NCBI GenBank assembly: GCA_036266155.1 | Contig: DATANR010000319.1 | Span: forward strand, 1 to 27,016 | DNA length: 27,016 nucleotides | Source: SIAJ01 sp036266155 | Lineage (GTDB): Bacteria; Planctomycetota; Planctomycetia; Gemmatales; Gemmataceae | Reading direction: 5' to 3' | Part shown: piece by piece, positions 1 through 8,430 of the stretch | Position numbering within the stretch: the stretch's first letter is position 1 | Layout: each line of letters opens with the position of its first letter | Notes under the pieces: model-generated | Seen by the model: the letters and a program-made list of their open reading frames with translations, nothing else | Databases searched by the model: none | What the model was told of the DNA's origin: nothing | Made by a program: the position numbers and the translations under genes

Positions 1-2
1 CG

Positions 3-29
3 CCCCCCTCTCCGAAGCGGAGAGGGGGG
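3..29. repeat. Perfect 12-bp-stem hairpin, CTCTCCG family
   Basis: CCCCCCTCTCCG and CGGAGAGGGGGG are exact inverted repeats around an AAG loop. The element lies about 20 bp beyond the stop codon of the minus-strand kdsC gene, so it could act as a transcription terminator for that operon. No T-tract follows, however. The same stem sequence occurs, inverted relative to this copy, at the right edge of the window (26994-27016), which favours a dispersed repeat over a gene-specific terminator. Confidence 0.75.
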
Positions 30-50
30 AGCAAATCCATGCTGCGAAAA

Positions 51-602
51 TCACTCCCGACTACTTTGCCTCAGCCCGTCAACGACTGCATCCCACTTTC
101 CTTGCCCGCGCATCAGCCACTCGATCGCCTCGCGGACGGCGCCGTGGCCGCCGGGCGTCGACGTCACGAACCGCGCCAGTTGCCGCACTTCCGGGGCCGC
201 GTCGGCAACGGCGACGGGCAGGCCACATTGTCGCAGCACGGGCAAATCCGGCAGATCGTCGCCGATGGCGCAAACCTGATCCGCCTGCATGCCCAACTCA
301 TTCAGGATACGGCGAAAGGCCGGCAATTTCTCGTCGACGCCCTGGACAACTGGTTCGATTCCCAATTCCGCGGCTCGCCGTGTCACCGCGGCGGACGATC
401 GGCCCGATAGGATTGCCGTGCGCCCGCCCGATTGCCGCCAGTATTTCAGGCCCGATCCGTCGCGAACATGGAACGACTTGATCTCGTGGCCGGCGTCCGA
501 ATACACGACGCGGCCGTCGGTGAGAACGCCATCCACGTCCAGCAGAAGAAGCCGAATTCGAGCGAACTCTTCGGCAGTAACCGTCGGCATCGCGGGACTC
601 AC
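51..602 (-). CDS. kdsC: 3-deoxy-D-manno-octulosonate 8-phosphate phosphatase (KdsC family)
   Basis: A HAD-superfamily phosphatase of 183 aa, the usual KdsC length. It should remove phosphate from Kdo-8-phosphate in the cytoplasm on the way to the Kdo of lipopolysaccharide. Motif I is seen as LLLDVDGVLTDG (residues 19-30), where the two Asp are nucleophile and acid/base. A Ser/Gly-rich motif II (AILSGRSS) and motif IV (IGDDLPDLPVL) follow. The protein is C0-type with no cap domain, as expected for tetrameric KdsC. The GTG start at 602 overlaps the TGA of the upstream kdsD by four bases (GTGA), so translation is probably coupled. An in-frame ATG at 590 is an alternative start. The neighbouring isomerase of the same pathway makes the assignment strong. 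Confidence 0.9.
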   Translation of the reverse strand: MSPAMPTVTAEEFARIRLLLLDVDGVLTDGRVVYSDAGHEIKSFHVRDGSGLKYWRQSGGRTAILSGRSSAAVTRRAAELGIEPVVQGVDEKLPAFRRILNELGMQADQVCAIGDDLPDLPVLRQCGLPVAVADAAPEVRQLARFVTSTPGGHGAVREAIEWLMRGQGKWDAVVDGLRQSSRE

Positions 603-1654
603 GCACTAAGTCGATTCAACACCGGGACGGTCGAATTTTCGTGATTCGATTCGGAATGAACCTCGGCGCCGATGAGGTCGGTAATGTCGAGCAGGCCAAC
701 CGGCCGGCCATCGTCGTCGATCACCGGCAATTCGCTGATCTTGTGTGTCCGCATCAAGGCGACCGCTTCTTCCATGCGTGCGGAGCGATGGATGGTTCGC
801 GGCGTCTTGGTCATCACCTGGGCGATCGGACCATCGAAGCTCGCGTCGGCCCGTCGTTCGAATAACCGGGCTAGGTCGCTATCCGTGAACAGGCCGGCCA
901 TCCGGCCATCGTCGTCAACGAGCATGACGGCGCCGGTGCGCCGGCCCGTGTGGCGCGCACGGGCAAAGACATCGCGAACCGAATCGGTGGCGTTGGCGAC
1001 GCGCAATTCGGCGCCGCGGCGCATGTGCTCTTCGGTGGTGGACAGCCGGAATCCCAGGCTGCCCGCCGGGTGATAGCGGGCGAATTCATCGTGCGTGAAC
1101 GCGCGGCGATCGCAGAGCGAGAGGGCCAATGCGTGGCCGATTGACATGGCCACGACGGCACTTGTGCTCGGCGCCAGGCTGAATAGCGACTCGGACAGTG
1201 CGGGATATACGATCGCGGCGTCGGCTTGTTGTGCCAGAGGACTTGCTCGCTTGCCCGTAATCGCGATCACCGCCGCCGCCATGCGCTTGAGCGGCTTCAG
1301 TAAGCGAACGATCTCCTCGCTCTCGCCACTGTTGGAGATGATCAGGACGGCGTCCTTGTCGTGGACCATGCCGAGGTCGCCGTGCAAGGCCCGCGTCGCG
1401 TCGAGAAGATAAGCTCGAGTGCCTGTCGAGTTAAACGTGCCAACGAGTTTCTGGGCAATGTCGCCGGACTTGCCGACGCCGGAAACACCGACCCGGCCGT
1501 CCGCCAAAGTGCAGGCCCACAGGCGGTCGACGGCAAGGGTGAACGATTCATCAAGCGCTTCGGCCACTTCGCGCAGGGCGTCCGCCTCGTGCCGCAGGAG
1601 GTCGCGGGCCCGGTCGAGTTGGGTCATGTCGTCCACCTCGGGAGGCGAAAGCAT
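599..1654 (-). CDS. kdsD: D-arabinose 5-phosphate isomerase (SIS + CBS pair)
   Basis: Converts ribulose-5-phosphate to arabinose-5-phosphate, the first committed step of Kdo synthesis, in the cytoplasm. An N-terminal SIS sugar-isomerase domain carries GVGKSGDIAQK, the STGT motif, the HGDLGM segment and ISNSGES. Two CBS repeats follow in the C-terminal third, ending near LPVIDDDGRPVGLLDITDLI. Order and length (351 aa from this start) match the KdsD/KpsF family. The open frame extends upstream to 1732, but that stretch lacks family resemblance. The ATG at 1654 has an AAGGA element seven bases upstream. A second ATG at 1627 has GAGGTGG upstream and would also give a complete SIS domain, so the choice between the two is uncertain. 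It is co-transcribed with kdsC. Confidence 0.9.
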   Translation of the reverse strand: MLSPPEVDDMTQLDRARDLLRHEADALREVAEALDESFTLAVDRLWACTLADGRVGVSGVGKSGDIAQKLVGTFNSTGTRAYLLDATRALHGDLGMVHDKDAVLIISNSGESEEIVRLLKPLKRMAAAVIAITGKRASPLAQQADAAIVYPALSESLFSLAPSTSAVVAMSIGHALALSLCDRRAFTHDEFARYHPAGSLGFRLSTTEEHMRRGAELRVANATDSVRDVFARARHTGRRTGAVMLVDDDGRMAGLFTDSDLARLFERRADASFDGPIAQVMTKTPRTIHRSARMEEAVALMRTHKISELPVIDDDGRPVGLLDITDLIGAEVHSESNHENSTVPVLNRLSA

Positions 1655-1782
1655 GGGAGCATCCTTGCGTGCCGATGCGGAATACGGGCTAATCCGTACC
1701 CTCTGCTGTAGGGTATGGAAGGTCAAGGCCAATCGCGCAAACGTTTATTGCCGACAAATTACCTCTCCCGCCGGAGTTGCCG

Positions 1783-2730
1783 ATGTCGATCACCCGCCTT
1801 TTGCCCGTTCCGTTATTGCTTGCCGTGTTTTGCCCAGTTCACGCGGACGAACAGTCCGCCTATCGCGTCCTCGCCGCGGACCGGGGACATGTGGCCATCG
1901 TCAATGCCAAGGGCGACGTCGAGTGGGAAGTCCCAAACAAGCACGAAGTTCACGACGTTTCCCTCCTCGCGAACGGCAACATCCTCATGCCGACGAGCCC
2001 GAATACGGTCGTCGAGATGAGCCCCGAAAAGAAGATTGTCTGGCAATACGAAGCGAAGCAAAAGGCCGGTTACAAGGGACGCATCGAGATCCATGCCGTT
2101 CAGCGTCTCGACAACGGCAACACCATGGTGGCCGAGTCGGGCAATGCTCGAATTGTCGAAGTGGACAAGGACGGGAAGATCGTGGTGGATATTCCTCTCG
2201 AAGTCGAACATCCGAACGCTCATCGCGACACGCGGATGGCACGCAAGTTGGCCAACGGCAATTACCTCGTTTGCCATGAGGCCGACGGAAAGGTCCGCGA
2301 ATACGACGCCAAGGGCAAAGTCGTCTGGACCTACAAGCTCGACCTGGGAGGACGCCCCGCGGCCCCAGGTCACGGACCCGAGGGGCATGGGACAGAGGTC
2401 TATGGCGCCGTACGTCTGGCCAATGGCAATACGCTGATCGCCTGCGGCAACGGCAACCGTGTCATTGAAGTGAATGTCGACGGCAAGATCGTTTGGGAGC
2501 TGAAGCAAGACGAACTGCCGGGCATCAAGCTCGCCTGGGTGACGACGCTGCACGTCAAGGAAAACGGCAACGTGATCGTCGGCAACTGCCACGCGGGGCC
2601 GGAGAATCCGCAGCTTTTCGAAGTCACACGCGACAAGAAGCTTGTGTGGACTTTCAAAGACCATAAAACCTTCGGAAACTCACTGGCGTCGGCCCATGTT
2701 CTCGGCATTGAGGGGAAAGTCATCCGGTGA
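1783..2730 (+). CDS. Secreted ASST/PQQ-like beta-propeller protein
   Basis: A 315-aa protein with an N-terminal signal peptide (hydrophobic RLLPVPLLLAVF, likely cleavage after HA-D). It is made of repeated blades of the form LANGNxL...G.V.E.D..GKIVWE. At least five such NGN/GKIVW repeats are visible, for example NGNILMPTS, NGNTMVAES, NGNYLVCHE and NGNTLIACG. This pattern is typical of arylsulfotransferase-like or PQQ-like propellers that are widespread in Planctomycetota. No sulfotransferase active site can be assigned with confidence, so enzymatic activity is unknown. The ATG at 1783 is preferred over the TTG at 1777 because GGAG lies six bases upstream of it. Its TGA overlaps the GTG of the next gene. 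Confidence 0.8.
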   Translation: MSITRLLPVPLLLAVFCPVHADEQSAYRVLAADRGHVAIVNAKGDVEWEVPNKHEVHDVSLLANGNILMPTSPNTVVEMSPEKKIVWQYEAKQKAGYKGRIEIHAVQRLDNGNTMVAESGNARIVEVDKDGKIVVDIPLEVEHPNAHRDTRMARKLANGNYLVCHEADGKVREYDAKGKVVWTYKLDLGGRPAAPGHGPEGHGTEVYGAVRLANGNTLIACGNGNRVIEVNVDGKIVWELKQDELPGIKLAWVTTLHVKENGNVIVGNCHAGPENPQLFEVTRDKKLVWTFKDHKTFGNSLASAHVLGIEGKVIR

Positions 2731-3851
2731 AGGCCTCCTACGTAGCTCTTGTCGTTCTCGTTCTGATGATCGGCGGATTTCTCATCGCTTTGGCACGAAA
2801 CGGAGCCGTGGAATCGGCAGACGAGCCAGTGTCGGCGACCGATATCGTGCCGCGAGGTTATGTCTGTTACCGCGCTTCCTCACCCATCGTGATCGACGGC
2901 ACGCTTGACGATTTGGCGTGGGCAGATGCGCCGTGGAGCGAATCGTTCCGCGATATTCAGGGCGACCTGCGTCCCGATCCGTTGTTGCGGACGCGCATGA
3001 AGATGCTCTGGGATGAGAACGCCCTCTACATCGCGGCGGAACTCGAAGAGCCGCACGTCTGGGGAACGATCACCCAGCACGACGCGGTGATCTTTCAGGA
3101 CAACGACTTCGAAGTCTTCATCAACCCGGATGGCGACGGCCATAATTACGGCGAATTCGAGATGAACGCCCTGAATGCGACGTGGGACTTGCTATTGACC
3201 AAGCCGTACAAGGACGGCGGCAAGGCCGTCGATTCATGGGAGATCAAGGGACTGAAGACTGGTGCTCATGTCGATGGGACGATCAACGATCCGCGCGATG
3301 TCGACCGCGGCTGGACGGTTGAAATCGCGCTGCCCTGGAAGAGCTTGAAGGAGGTTTCGTACTGTCCCGTGCCGCCGAGGGATGGGGATCAATGGCGGAT
3401 CAATTTCTCGCGTGTCGAGTGGGACGTCGACATTGTCAATGACAAGTATGTCAAAGTGCCGATGCGGCCCGAGCACAACTGGGTCTGGTCGCCGCAAGGC
3501 GAGATCGACATGCATCGACCGGAGCGCTGGGGGATCGTCCAATTTAGTGGCGCTAAACCAGGCACGGCCGAGTTCCATCCGGACCCGGCTCAGCCGGCAC
3601 GCGACTATTTGCACCGCATTTATTACGCGCAGCGTGCCATTCATAAACAACATCACGCCTTTGTAACGAGCCTGGCCGCACTCAACCTGGGCCCATTGCC
3701 GGCCGGCCTGTCGAATCCAGCGCTCGAAGCGACGCGGAACACATTTGAAGCGAGCGTCGACCTGCGCCGGCCGGGCGGAGTCCGTGAGCAATGGCGGATC
3801 ACGCATGACGCGCGCTTCACCAAGGTCGGTTCGCCCGCTGATGCCAAGTGA
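2727..3851 (+). CDS. Membrane-anchored CBM9-like protein
   Basis: A 374-aa protein that starts with a hydrophobic anchor or uncleaved signal (residues 5-23, ALVVLVLMIGGFLIAL). It continues with a family 9 carbohydrate-binding-like domain, roughly residues 50-265. Visible CBM9-like signatures are the start PIVIDGTLDDLAWADAPW, then ENALYIAAELEEPHVWG, DNDFEVFINPDGDGHNYGEFEMNA, and WTVEIALPWKSL. The domain binds sugars in xylanases, but in environmental bacteria it is often found alone on secreted proteins of unknown ligand. About 110 C-terminal residues have no recognised domain. Translation starts at a GTG embedded in the upstream stop (GTGA), so it is probably coupled to the propeller gene. 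Confidence 0.8.
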   Translation: MKASYVALVVLVLMIGGFLIALARNGAVESADEPVSATDIVPRGYVCYRASSPIVIDGTLDDLAWADAPWSESFRDIQGDLRPDPLLRTRMKMLWDENALYIAAELEEPHVWGTITQHDAVIFQDNDFEVFINPDGDGHNYGEFEMNALNATWDLLLTKPYKDGGKAVDSWEIKGLKTGAHVDGTINDPRDVDRGWTVEIALPWKSLKEVSYCPVPPRDGDQWRINFSRVEWDVDIVNDKYVKVPMRPEHNWVWSPQGEIDMHRPERWGIVQFSGAKPGTAEFHPDPAQPARDYLHRIYYAQRAIHKQHHAFVTSLAALNLGPLPAGLSNPALEATRNTFEASVDLRRPGGVREQWRITHDARFTKVGSPADAK

Positions 3852-3862
3852 TCGCAAACGAC

Positions 3863-3868
3863 GGGGAG
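3863..3868 (+). promoter_or_regulatory. Ribosome binding site that sets the msrA start
   Basis: GGGGAG lies six bases before the ATG at 3875. It favours that start over the in-frame GTG at 3848, which overlaps the previous stop codon. Confidence 0.6.
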
Positions 3869-3874
3869 CGCATC

Positions 3875-4426
3875 ATGTCCAATGACAATGCGGTAGTCGA
3901 AACGGCCACCCTCGGCGGCGGATGCTTCTGGTGTCTGGAGGCCGTGTTCGAGAACCTGCGCGGCGTTCTCGCCGTGGTGTCCGGCTACACCGCGGGTCAG
4001 ACGTCAGACCCGATTTATCGCGATGTTTGTTCGGGGACGACCGGCCACGCGGAGGTCGTGCAGGTGACGTTCGATCCGCGAGTCGTGTCATTTGCCGACA
4101 TTCTCGATATCTTTTTCTCGATCCACGATCCGACGACGCTCAATCGGCAGGGCAACGACGTCGGCACCCAGTACCGGTCCGGCATCTACTACCATTCACC
4201 CGAGCAGAAGGAAATCGCGGAAGCGAAAATTGCTCAGCTCAACGCGACTCAACTGTTCAATGCCCCGATCGTGTCGGAGGTCAAGCCGGCAACGCGGTTC
4301 TATCGGGCCGAAGACTACCACCAGGGCTACTTCCGGGCCCATCCGGAACAGGGTTATTGTCAATTTGTCGTCTCGCCCAAGGTGGCGAAGTTTCGCAAGC
4401 AATTTGTCGACCGGCTGAAGGCGTAA
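3875..4426 (+). CDS. msrA: Peptide methionine-S-sulfoxide reductase MsrA
   Basis: Reduces the S-epimer of methionine sulfoxide in proteins. The catalytic motif GGGCFWCLEAVF is at residues 14-25, with the nucleophilic cysteine at 17. It is followed by VVSGYTAGQ, the DPTTLNRQGNDVGTQYRS segment and the FYRAEDYHQGYF motif, all hallmarks of MsrA. The 183-aa length is normal and there is no fused MsrB domain. No signal peptide is seen, so the protein is presumably cytoplasmic, unlike its two upstream neighbours. The start at 3875 is chosen on a good ribosome binding site. The longer frame from GTG 3848 would overlap the CBM9-like gene. It may be co-transcribed with the two envelope genes. Confidence 0.95.
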   Translation: MSNDNAVVETATLGGGCFWCLEAVFENLRGVLAVVSGYTAGQTSDPIYRDVCSGTTGHAEVVQVTFDPRVVSFADILDIFFSIHDPTTLNRQGNDVGTQYRSGIYYHSPEQKEIAEAKIAQLNATQLFNAPIVSEVKPATRFYRAEDYHQGYFRAHPEQGYCQFVVSPKVAKFRKQFVDRLKA

Positions 4427-4504
4427 CCCTCTCATTCCCTTTTCATGCCGGCCGTGTTACGATTCTCATAATTACTGCCAATCGTCGACCGATGAGGCTT
4501 TGCC

Positions 4505-5215
4505 GTGCGCGTTCTGCTCGTAGAAGACAATAAGCACCTGGCTCGGGCGCTTCGCCAGGGGCTCGAAGAAGAAGGCTTTGCCGTCGATGGCGCCGAGGAC
4601 GGCGACGAGGCCGATCACAAAGCGCGAACGACCAATTACGACGCGGTCATTCTCGATCTAATGTTGCCGAAGAAGGACGGCCTGACGCTGCTGCGCGGCT
4701 GGCGGGCATCGGGGGTCAAGTCGCACGTTCTCGTTCTTACCGCCCGCGGCGCCCTGGACGACAAGGTGAAGGGGCTCGATTCAGGCGCGGATGATTACCT
4801 CACCAAGCCCTTCGAGTTGGAAGAACTGTTGGCCCGTTTGCGGGCGCTCATCCGGCGTGGGCATCAAGTCAAGGACCCGTTGCTCAAGGTTCACGACCTG
4901 ACGATCGACACCTCGGCGCGGACTGTCAAACGCGCCGGCAAGTCGATCCATCTCACGCCCAAGGAATATGCTCTTCTGGAGTTCCTTGCCTTCCACGCGG
5001 GCAAGGTGGTGACGCGGTCGATGATCTGGGAGCACTTGTGGGACGAGCACGACGAGAGTGTTTCCAATGTCGTGGACGTGTATATTCGCTACTTGCGGAA
5101 CAAGATCGACAAGGACTTTTCCCCACCCCTCATTTTGACACGCTGGGGGGAAGGGTATATGCTCCGAGCGGAAGAATCGGCCGACGAGACGGCCGCAGTT
5201 GGTAGCGGACCATGA
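4505..5215 (+). CDS. OmpR/PhoB-family response regulator
   Basis: A 236-aa two-component transcription factor. The receiver domain (1-118) has the acidic pair ED at 7-8, the phospho-acceptor Asp51 (ILDLMLP), Thr79 (VLTARG) and Lys101 (YLTKPF). A winged-helix DNA-binding domain follows (about 128-225), with LTPKEYALLEFL, the recognition helix region VVDVYIRYLRNKID and the closing wing LTRWGEGYML. It starts at GTG with GAGG seven bases upstream. Its stop overlaps the ATG of the histidine kinase (ATGA), so the two are a translationally coupled cognate pair. The target genes cannot be read from the sequence; the downstream sigma factor is a natural candidate. Confidence 0.93.
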   Translation: MRVLLVEDNKHLARALRQGLEEEGFAVDGAEDGDEADHKARTTNYDAVILDLMLPKKDGLTLLRGWRASGVKSHVLVLTARGALDDKVKGLDSGADDYLTKPFELEELLARLRALIRRGHQVKDPLLKVHDLTIDTSARTVKRAGKSIHLTPKEYALLEFLAFHAGKVVTRSMIWEHLWDEHDESVSNVVDVYIRYLRNKIDKDFSPPLILTRWGEGYMLRAEESADETAAVGSGP

Positions 5216-7053
5216 AATCCATTCGCCGGACGCTGCTGCTCAACGTGCTGTTGCTGCTGATCGTGACGCTCGGCGTGGTCACCTACGTCGTTTATTACAC
5301 GGCCGCCGGCGCGTTGCGCGAACGTCAGCAGGCGGCGACGGAACTCGCGCATGTCCGCTACGAAGACCGGCGCGACGAGGCGTTGCGAGCCCGTGCGGAC
5401 AAGCTGGCCAGCGAGGTCCAGTCGAACTGGAATTCAACCAATTTTCGCAATCAGTGGGTCGCTTCCGAGGTGGCGGCAGTGATGGCGCCGATGGGGCCCG
5501 GCAATCCGGCGGCCCTGATTCCGCGTGCCGGCATCATGGGCGCGACAACCTTTGGCCGCGCCAGCCAACTCGCGTTCGAGGTTCATGCTCGGCTCGCAAC
5601 CGAGTTGAAGCTGAATGAAGAAGAGATCTATGCAAAGCCGGACGTGGCGAACTACGAGTACATCCAGGTGACGAGCGATGCCGGGGGGACGTGGACGTCG
5701 CGATCGCTGGCGGGCGAGACTCTGCCGAGTGGCTTTCCGATCTTGCATCGCGATCCCGATGGGCATCCGCCGCGCTTCGACACGGTCAGTTTGCCGTCCG
5801 GGGTCGAAGTCCGCCGGGTGACGATTCGCGCGAATGTCACGCGTTATAGCCGCGTCGGCAACTTCTTCCTCCAGCGGCCGGCCCGGCCTGAGGATTCGGT
5901 CCCGCCGTCGCGTGCCGTGGTTGGACTGGCCGGCGCGATTCGTGCTCCGCGGCCCGTCGGTGGCCCCGGCGGCGGACCGTTCTTTCGCCCACAGCCGGAG
6001 GGGCCCGAGAACACCATCCCGGTCTTTTACATTCAGTGCGCGTGGAACACCAGCGCGGACGCGCCGCAAATCGAGGAGATGATTCGCACACGCGACCAGC
6101 AGCTTTCCGCCATCGATCAGGAGACGGAGCGGAGCATTCGCAATCTCCGGGCCACGCTGGCGTGGTCCGTCAGCGGCGCGTTCGCGGCGACCCTGATCGG
6201 CGGCTGGATCCTGGTGGGCGCCGGCCTATTCCCGCTGAAACGTCTGTCGCAGGCCGTCAGTGAGATCAATCCGAAGGACTTCCGTTTGCCATTGGATCCT
6301 CGGACGCTTCCGTCCGAAGTAAATCCGGTTGCCGACCGATTGTCGCGGGCGCTCACACAACTGCAGGCGGCGTTCGAACGGGAGAAGCGGGCCGCCGCCG
6401 ACATCTCGCATGAGTTGCGCACACCCTTGGCCGCGTTGACGACGACGATCGAAGTATCCTGCCGCAAGGTACGCTCGGCCGAGCAGTATCGTCAGACGCT
6501 CGACGAATGCCGCGTGATTGCGAAGCAGATGAGCCTGCTGGTCGAGCGCATGCTCGCCCTCGCGTGGTTGGACGCGGGCGTGGACGAGGTTCGACCACAA
6601 TCCGTGGAAGTGACCGATCTCGTTGGTGGCGTGGCGGCGATCGCCAAACCACTGGCGGAGGTTCAGGGGCTGTCTTTCAAAGTCAACGTGCCCAATCGCC
6701 TCACGGTGCGTACCGATCCGGACAAGCTCCGCGAAGTTGTCATGAACCTGACGCACAACGCCATCGAATACAACCGGCCCGGCGGCGAGATCGAACTGAC
6801 CGCCACGCAGACGACATCCGGAATCGTGGTCGAAGTCCGCGACACCGGCATCGGCATGGCGCCCGAAATCCAGGACAAGATTTTTGAGCGCTTCTTCCGA
6901 GCCGATCCCTCGCGGCAGGCGACGGGAGCGCACGCGGGCCTGGGTCTGGCCATTGTCAAGGAATATGTCGATCGTCTCGGTGGGCGATTGACGGTCGACA
7001 GCACATTAGGGCGGGGCAGCCGTTTCCGGATCGAATTGCCGAATGCACTCTGA
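5212..7053 (+). CDS. Sensor histidine kinase (HAMP, HisKA, HATPase_c)
   Basis: A 613-aa inner-membrane kinase that would phosphorylate the upstream regulator. The first membrane helix is at about 8-28. A large extracytoplasmic domain of about 285 residues follows, ending in a Pro/Gly-rich stretch (about 230-265). The second membrane helix is at 317-340, then a HAMP linker (341-390). The dimerisation helix carries His400 in ISHELRTP. The catalytic domain shows the N box around Asn512 (NLTHNAIEYN), G1 DTGIGMAPE, the F box FERFFRAD and G2 GLGLAIVKEYV. All catalytic motifs are intact. The sensor domain resembles no family I can name, so the stimulus is unknown. The ECF sigma gene starts only 15 bp downstream. 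Confidence 0.93.
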   Translation: MKSIRRTLLLNVLLLLIVTLGVVTYVVYYTAAGALRERQQAATELAHVRYEDRRDEALRARADKLASEVQSNWNSTNFRNQWVASEVAAVMAPMGPGNPAALIPRAGIMGATTFGRASQLAFEVHARLATELKLNEEEIYAKPDVANYEYIQVTSDAGGTWTSRSLAGETLPSGFPILHRDPDGHPPRFDTVSLPSGVEVRRVTIRANVTRYSRVGNFFLQRPARPEDSVPPSRAVVGLAGAIRAPRPVGGPGGGPFFRPQPEGPENTIPVFYIQCAWNTSADAPQIEEMIRTRDQQLSAIDQETERSIRNLRATLAWSVSGAFAATLIGGWILVGAGLFPLKRLSQAVSEINPKDFRLPLDPRTLPSEVNPVADRLSRALTQLQAAFEREKRAAADISHELRTPLAALTTTIEVSCRKVRSAEQYRQTLDECRVIAKQMSLLVERMLALAWLDAGVDEVRPQSVEVTDLVGGVAAIAKPLAEVQGLSFKVNVPNRLTVRTDPDKLREVVMNLTHNAIEYNRPGGEIELTATQTTSGIVVEVRDTGIGMAPEIQDKIFERFFRADPSRQATGAHAGLGLAIVKEYVDRLGGRLTVDSTLGRGSRFRIELPNAL

Positions 7054-7068
7054 CGATCGGACGCGTTC

Positions 7069-7656
7069 ATGACGCTTGCCGCCGATCCCGAAATCGAACT
7101 CATGCTGCGCGTGCAGCAGGATGAGGCCGGAGCGTTCGCGGTGCTGATTGCGGCCTATTGGTCGCGCGTCTTTGGACGGTTCGTCCGCCAGTTCGGCGAT
7201 CGGCAGGAAGCCGAGGACCTCGCGCAGGACGTGTTTCTGCGACTCTATCGCAGCCGCAAGAGTTACCGTCCGACCGCCAAACTCTCGACCTGGATTTTCT
7301 TCATTTCCCGCAACGTCGGCCGCAATGGTTTGCGCCGGCGACGACGCAAGAGACTGTTGCCCATTGGGCTGGCGAACGATGGCGAAGACCTTCACGCGTT
7401 CGGTGTCGACGGCGATGCCGCGACGCCGGCGCTGTCGCTCGAGCGTCTCGAGTTGGTCAATCTCGTTCGCGGGGCAGTCGCCTTGTTGAATCGGCGTCAA
7501 CGGCGTGCAGTCGAACTGCAGTTCGAAAACCGATCCTACGCGGAGATCGCCCAGGCCTTGGACATGAGTCCGAAGGCCGCCAAGAGCCTTCTCTACCGCG
7601 CACGCAACGAACTACGCAGTGCGCTCCTGCCGCGCGTTCCCGTCGGCAGCGATTGA
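7069..7656 (+). CDS. ECF-type RNA polymerase sigma factor
   Basis: A 195-aa group 4 sigma factor. Region 2 is seen as LIAAYWSRVFGRFVRQFGDRQEAEDLAQDVFLRLY and then STWIFFISRNVGRN. Region 4 is seen as LNRRQRRAVELQFENRSYAEIAQALDMSPKAAKSLLYRARNEL, the usual helix-turn-helix. A very basic linker (LRRRRRKRLL) follows region 2. No anti-sigma factor with a zinc or membrane domain is encoded next to it, which is unusual for ECF genes. Instead it lies 15 bp after the histidine kinase in what looks like one operon. Its last 45 bp overlap the 3' end of the convergent ABC ATPase gene. The promoters it recognises are unknown. Confidence 0.9.
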   Translation: MTLAADPEIELMLRVQQDEAGAFAVLIAAYWSRVFGRFVRQFGDRQEAEDLAQDVFLRLYRSRKSYRPTAKLSTWIFFISRNVGRNGLRRRRRKRLLPIGLANDGEDLHAFGVDGDAATPALSLERLELVNLVRGAVALLNRRQRRAVELQFENRSYAEIAQALDMSPKAAKSLLYRARNELRSALLPRVPVGSD

Positions 7657-8430
7657 TGCCCGCGCTTGCACAAACGTCTGAACCCGTTCATCGGCCGACT
7701 TCATCAGCCCATCGACGGGGCCATCAAAAATCAATTGCGCTTGCCCGTCGGCAAGGCGGGCGAGCGGATAGAGCATCGCGACCCGGTCGGCAACGCGGAC
7801 GACGGTCTTCATTTCATGCGTGACCACGATGCTCGTAATCGGCCGCCGTTCGCGTGTCTGGCGAATCAAGTCGTTGATCAACTCCGTCATTACAGGGTCG
7901 AGGCCCGTCGTTGGCTCGTCGTAAAGCATGACTTCCGGATCGAGCGCCAGCGCACGAGCCAGGCCGACGCGCTTGCGCATACCGCCCGAAAGTTCGGCCG
8001 GCATCTTGGCGGCGGCGTTTGTCGGCAAACCAACCTCGGCGAGCCGGGCATGAACTCGTTCGGCGATCGCTGTTTCTTTGAGATCGTGCAGCGTTCGCAA
8101 GGGATAGGCGACGTTTTCGTACACGCTCAGACTGTCGAACAGGGCGGCGCCCTGAAAGACAAAGCCAAATCGACGTCGGGCCGCCGTGAGTTCGACGGCC
8201 GAAAGATTGTGCAGATCGCGATTGTCAAGAAGGACGCGCCCGCTCGATGGTTGCAGCAGCCCGACCAGCAATTTGAGCAAGACGGTCTTGCCGCAGCCGC
8301 TTTCGCCGATGACGCACAGGGTTTCGCCGCGTCGCACGTCGAGGGACAGGTCGCGGAGGACGAGTTGCGCGCCGAACTGCATCGCGACGCGCTCGAGTTC
8401 AAGGAGTTTCTCCGGGGCAGGCGGCGTCAT
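7612..8430 (-). CDS. ABC transporter ATP-binding protein, MlaF-like
   Basis: A 272-aa ABC ATPase. Walker A is GESGCGKT (42-49), the Q-loop Gln is 93 in VFQGAALFDSLSV, the signature is LSGGMRKRV (148-156), Walker B is VMLYDEP (167-173), and the H-switch is His205. ALFDSL...ENVAYPL together with LSGGMRKRVGLARAL is characteristic of the MlaF/Ttg2A group, which powers phospholipid transport between inner and outer membrane. The usual partners (MlaE permease, MlaD MCE protein) are not in the window. The ATG overlaps the stop of the upstream site-2-protease-like gene (ATGA), so the two are coupled. A longer open frame runs back to 9078 but lies inside that gene. The substrate is inferred from family only. 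Confidence 0.85.
   Translation of the reverse strand: MTPPAPEKLLELERVAMQFGAQLVLRDLSLDVRRGETLCVIGESGCGKTVLLKLLVGLLQPSSGRVLLDNRDLHNLSAVELTAARRRFGFVFQGAALFDSLSVYENVAYPLRTLHDLKETAIAERVHARLAEVGLPTNAAAKMPAELSGGMRKRVGLARALALDPEVMLYDEPTTGLDPVMTELINDLIRQTRERRPITSIVVTHEMKTVVRVADRVAMLYPLARLADGQAQLIFDGPVDGLMKSADERVQTFVQARASIAADGNARQERTA

Noticed and set aside
1697..1715. Short inverted repeat TACCCT...AGGGTA upstream of kdsD
   Set aside because: Only 6 bp with a 7-nt loop; this can occur by chance and no promoter boxes could be placed around it.
1813..2664. A 283-aa minus-strand open frame
   Set aside because: Antisense to the propeller gene. Its regular pattern only mirrors the NGN/GKIVW repeats on the coding strand.
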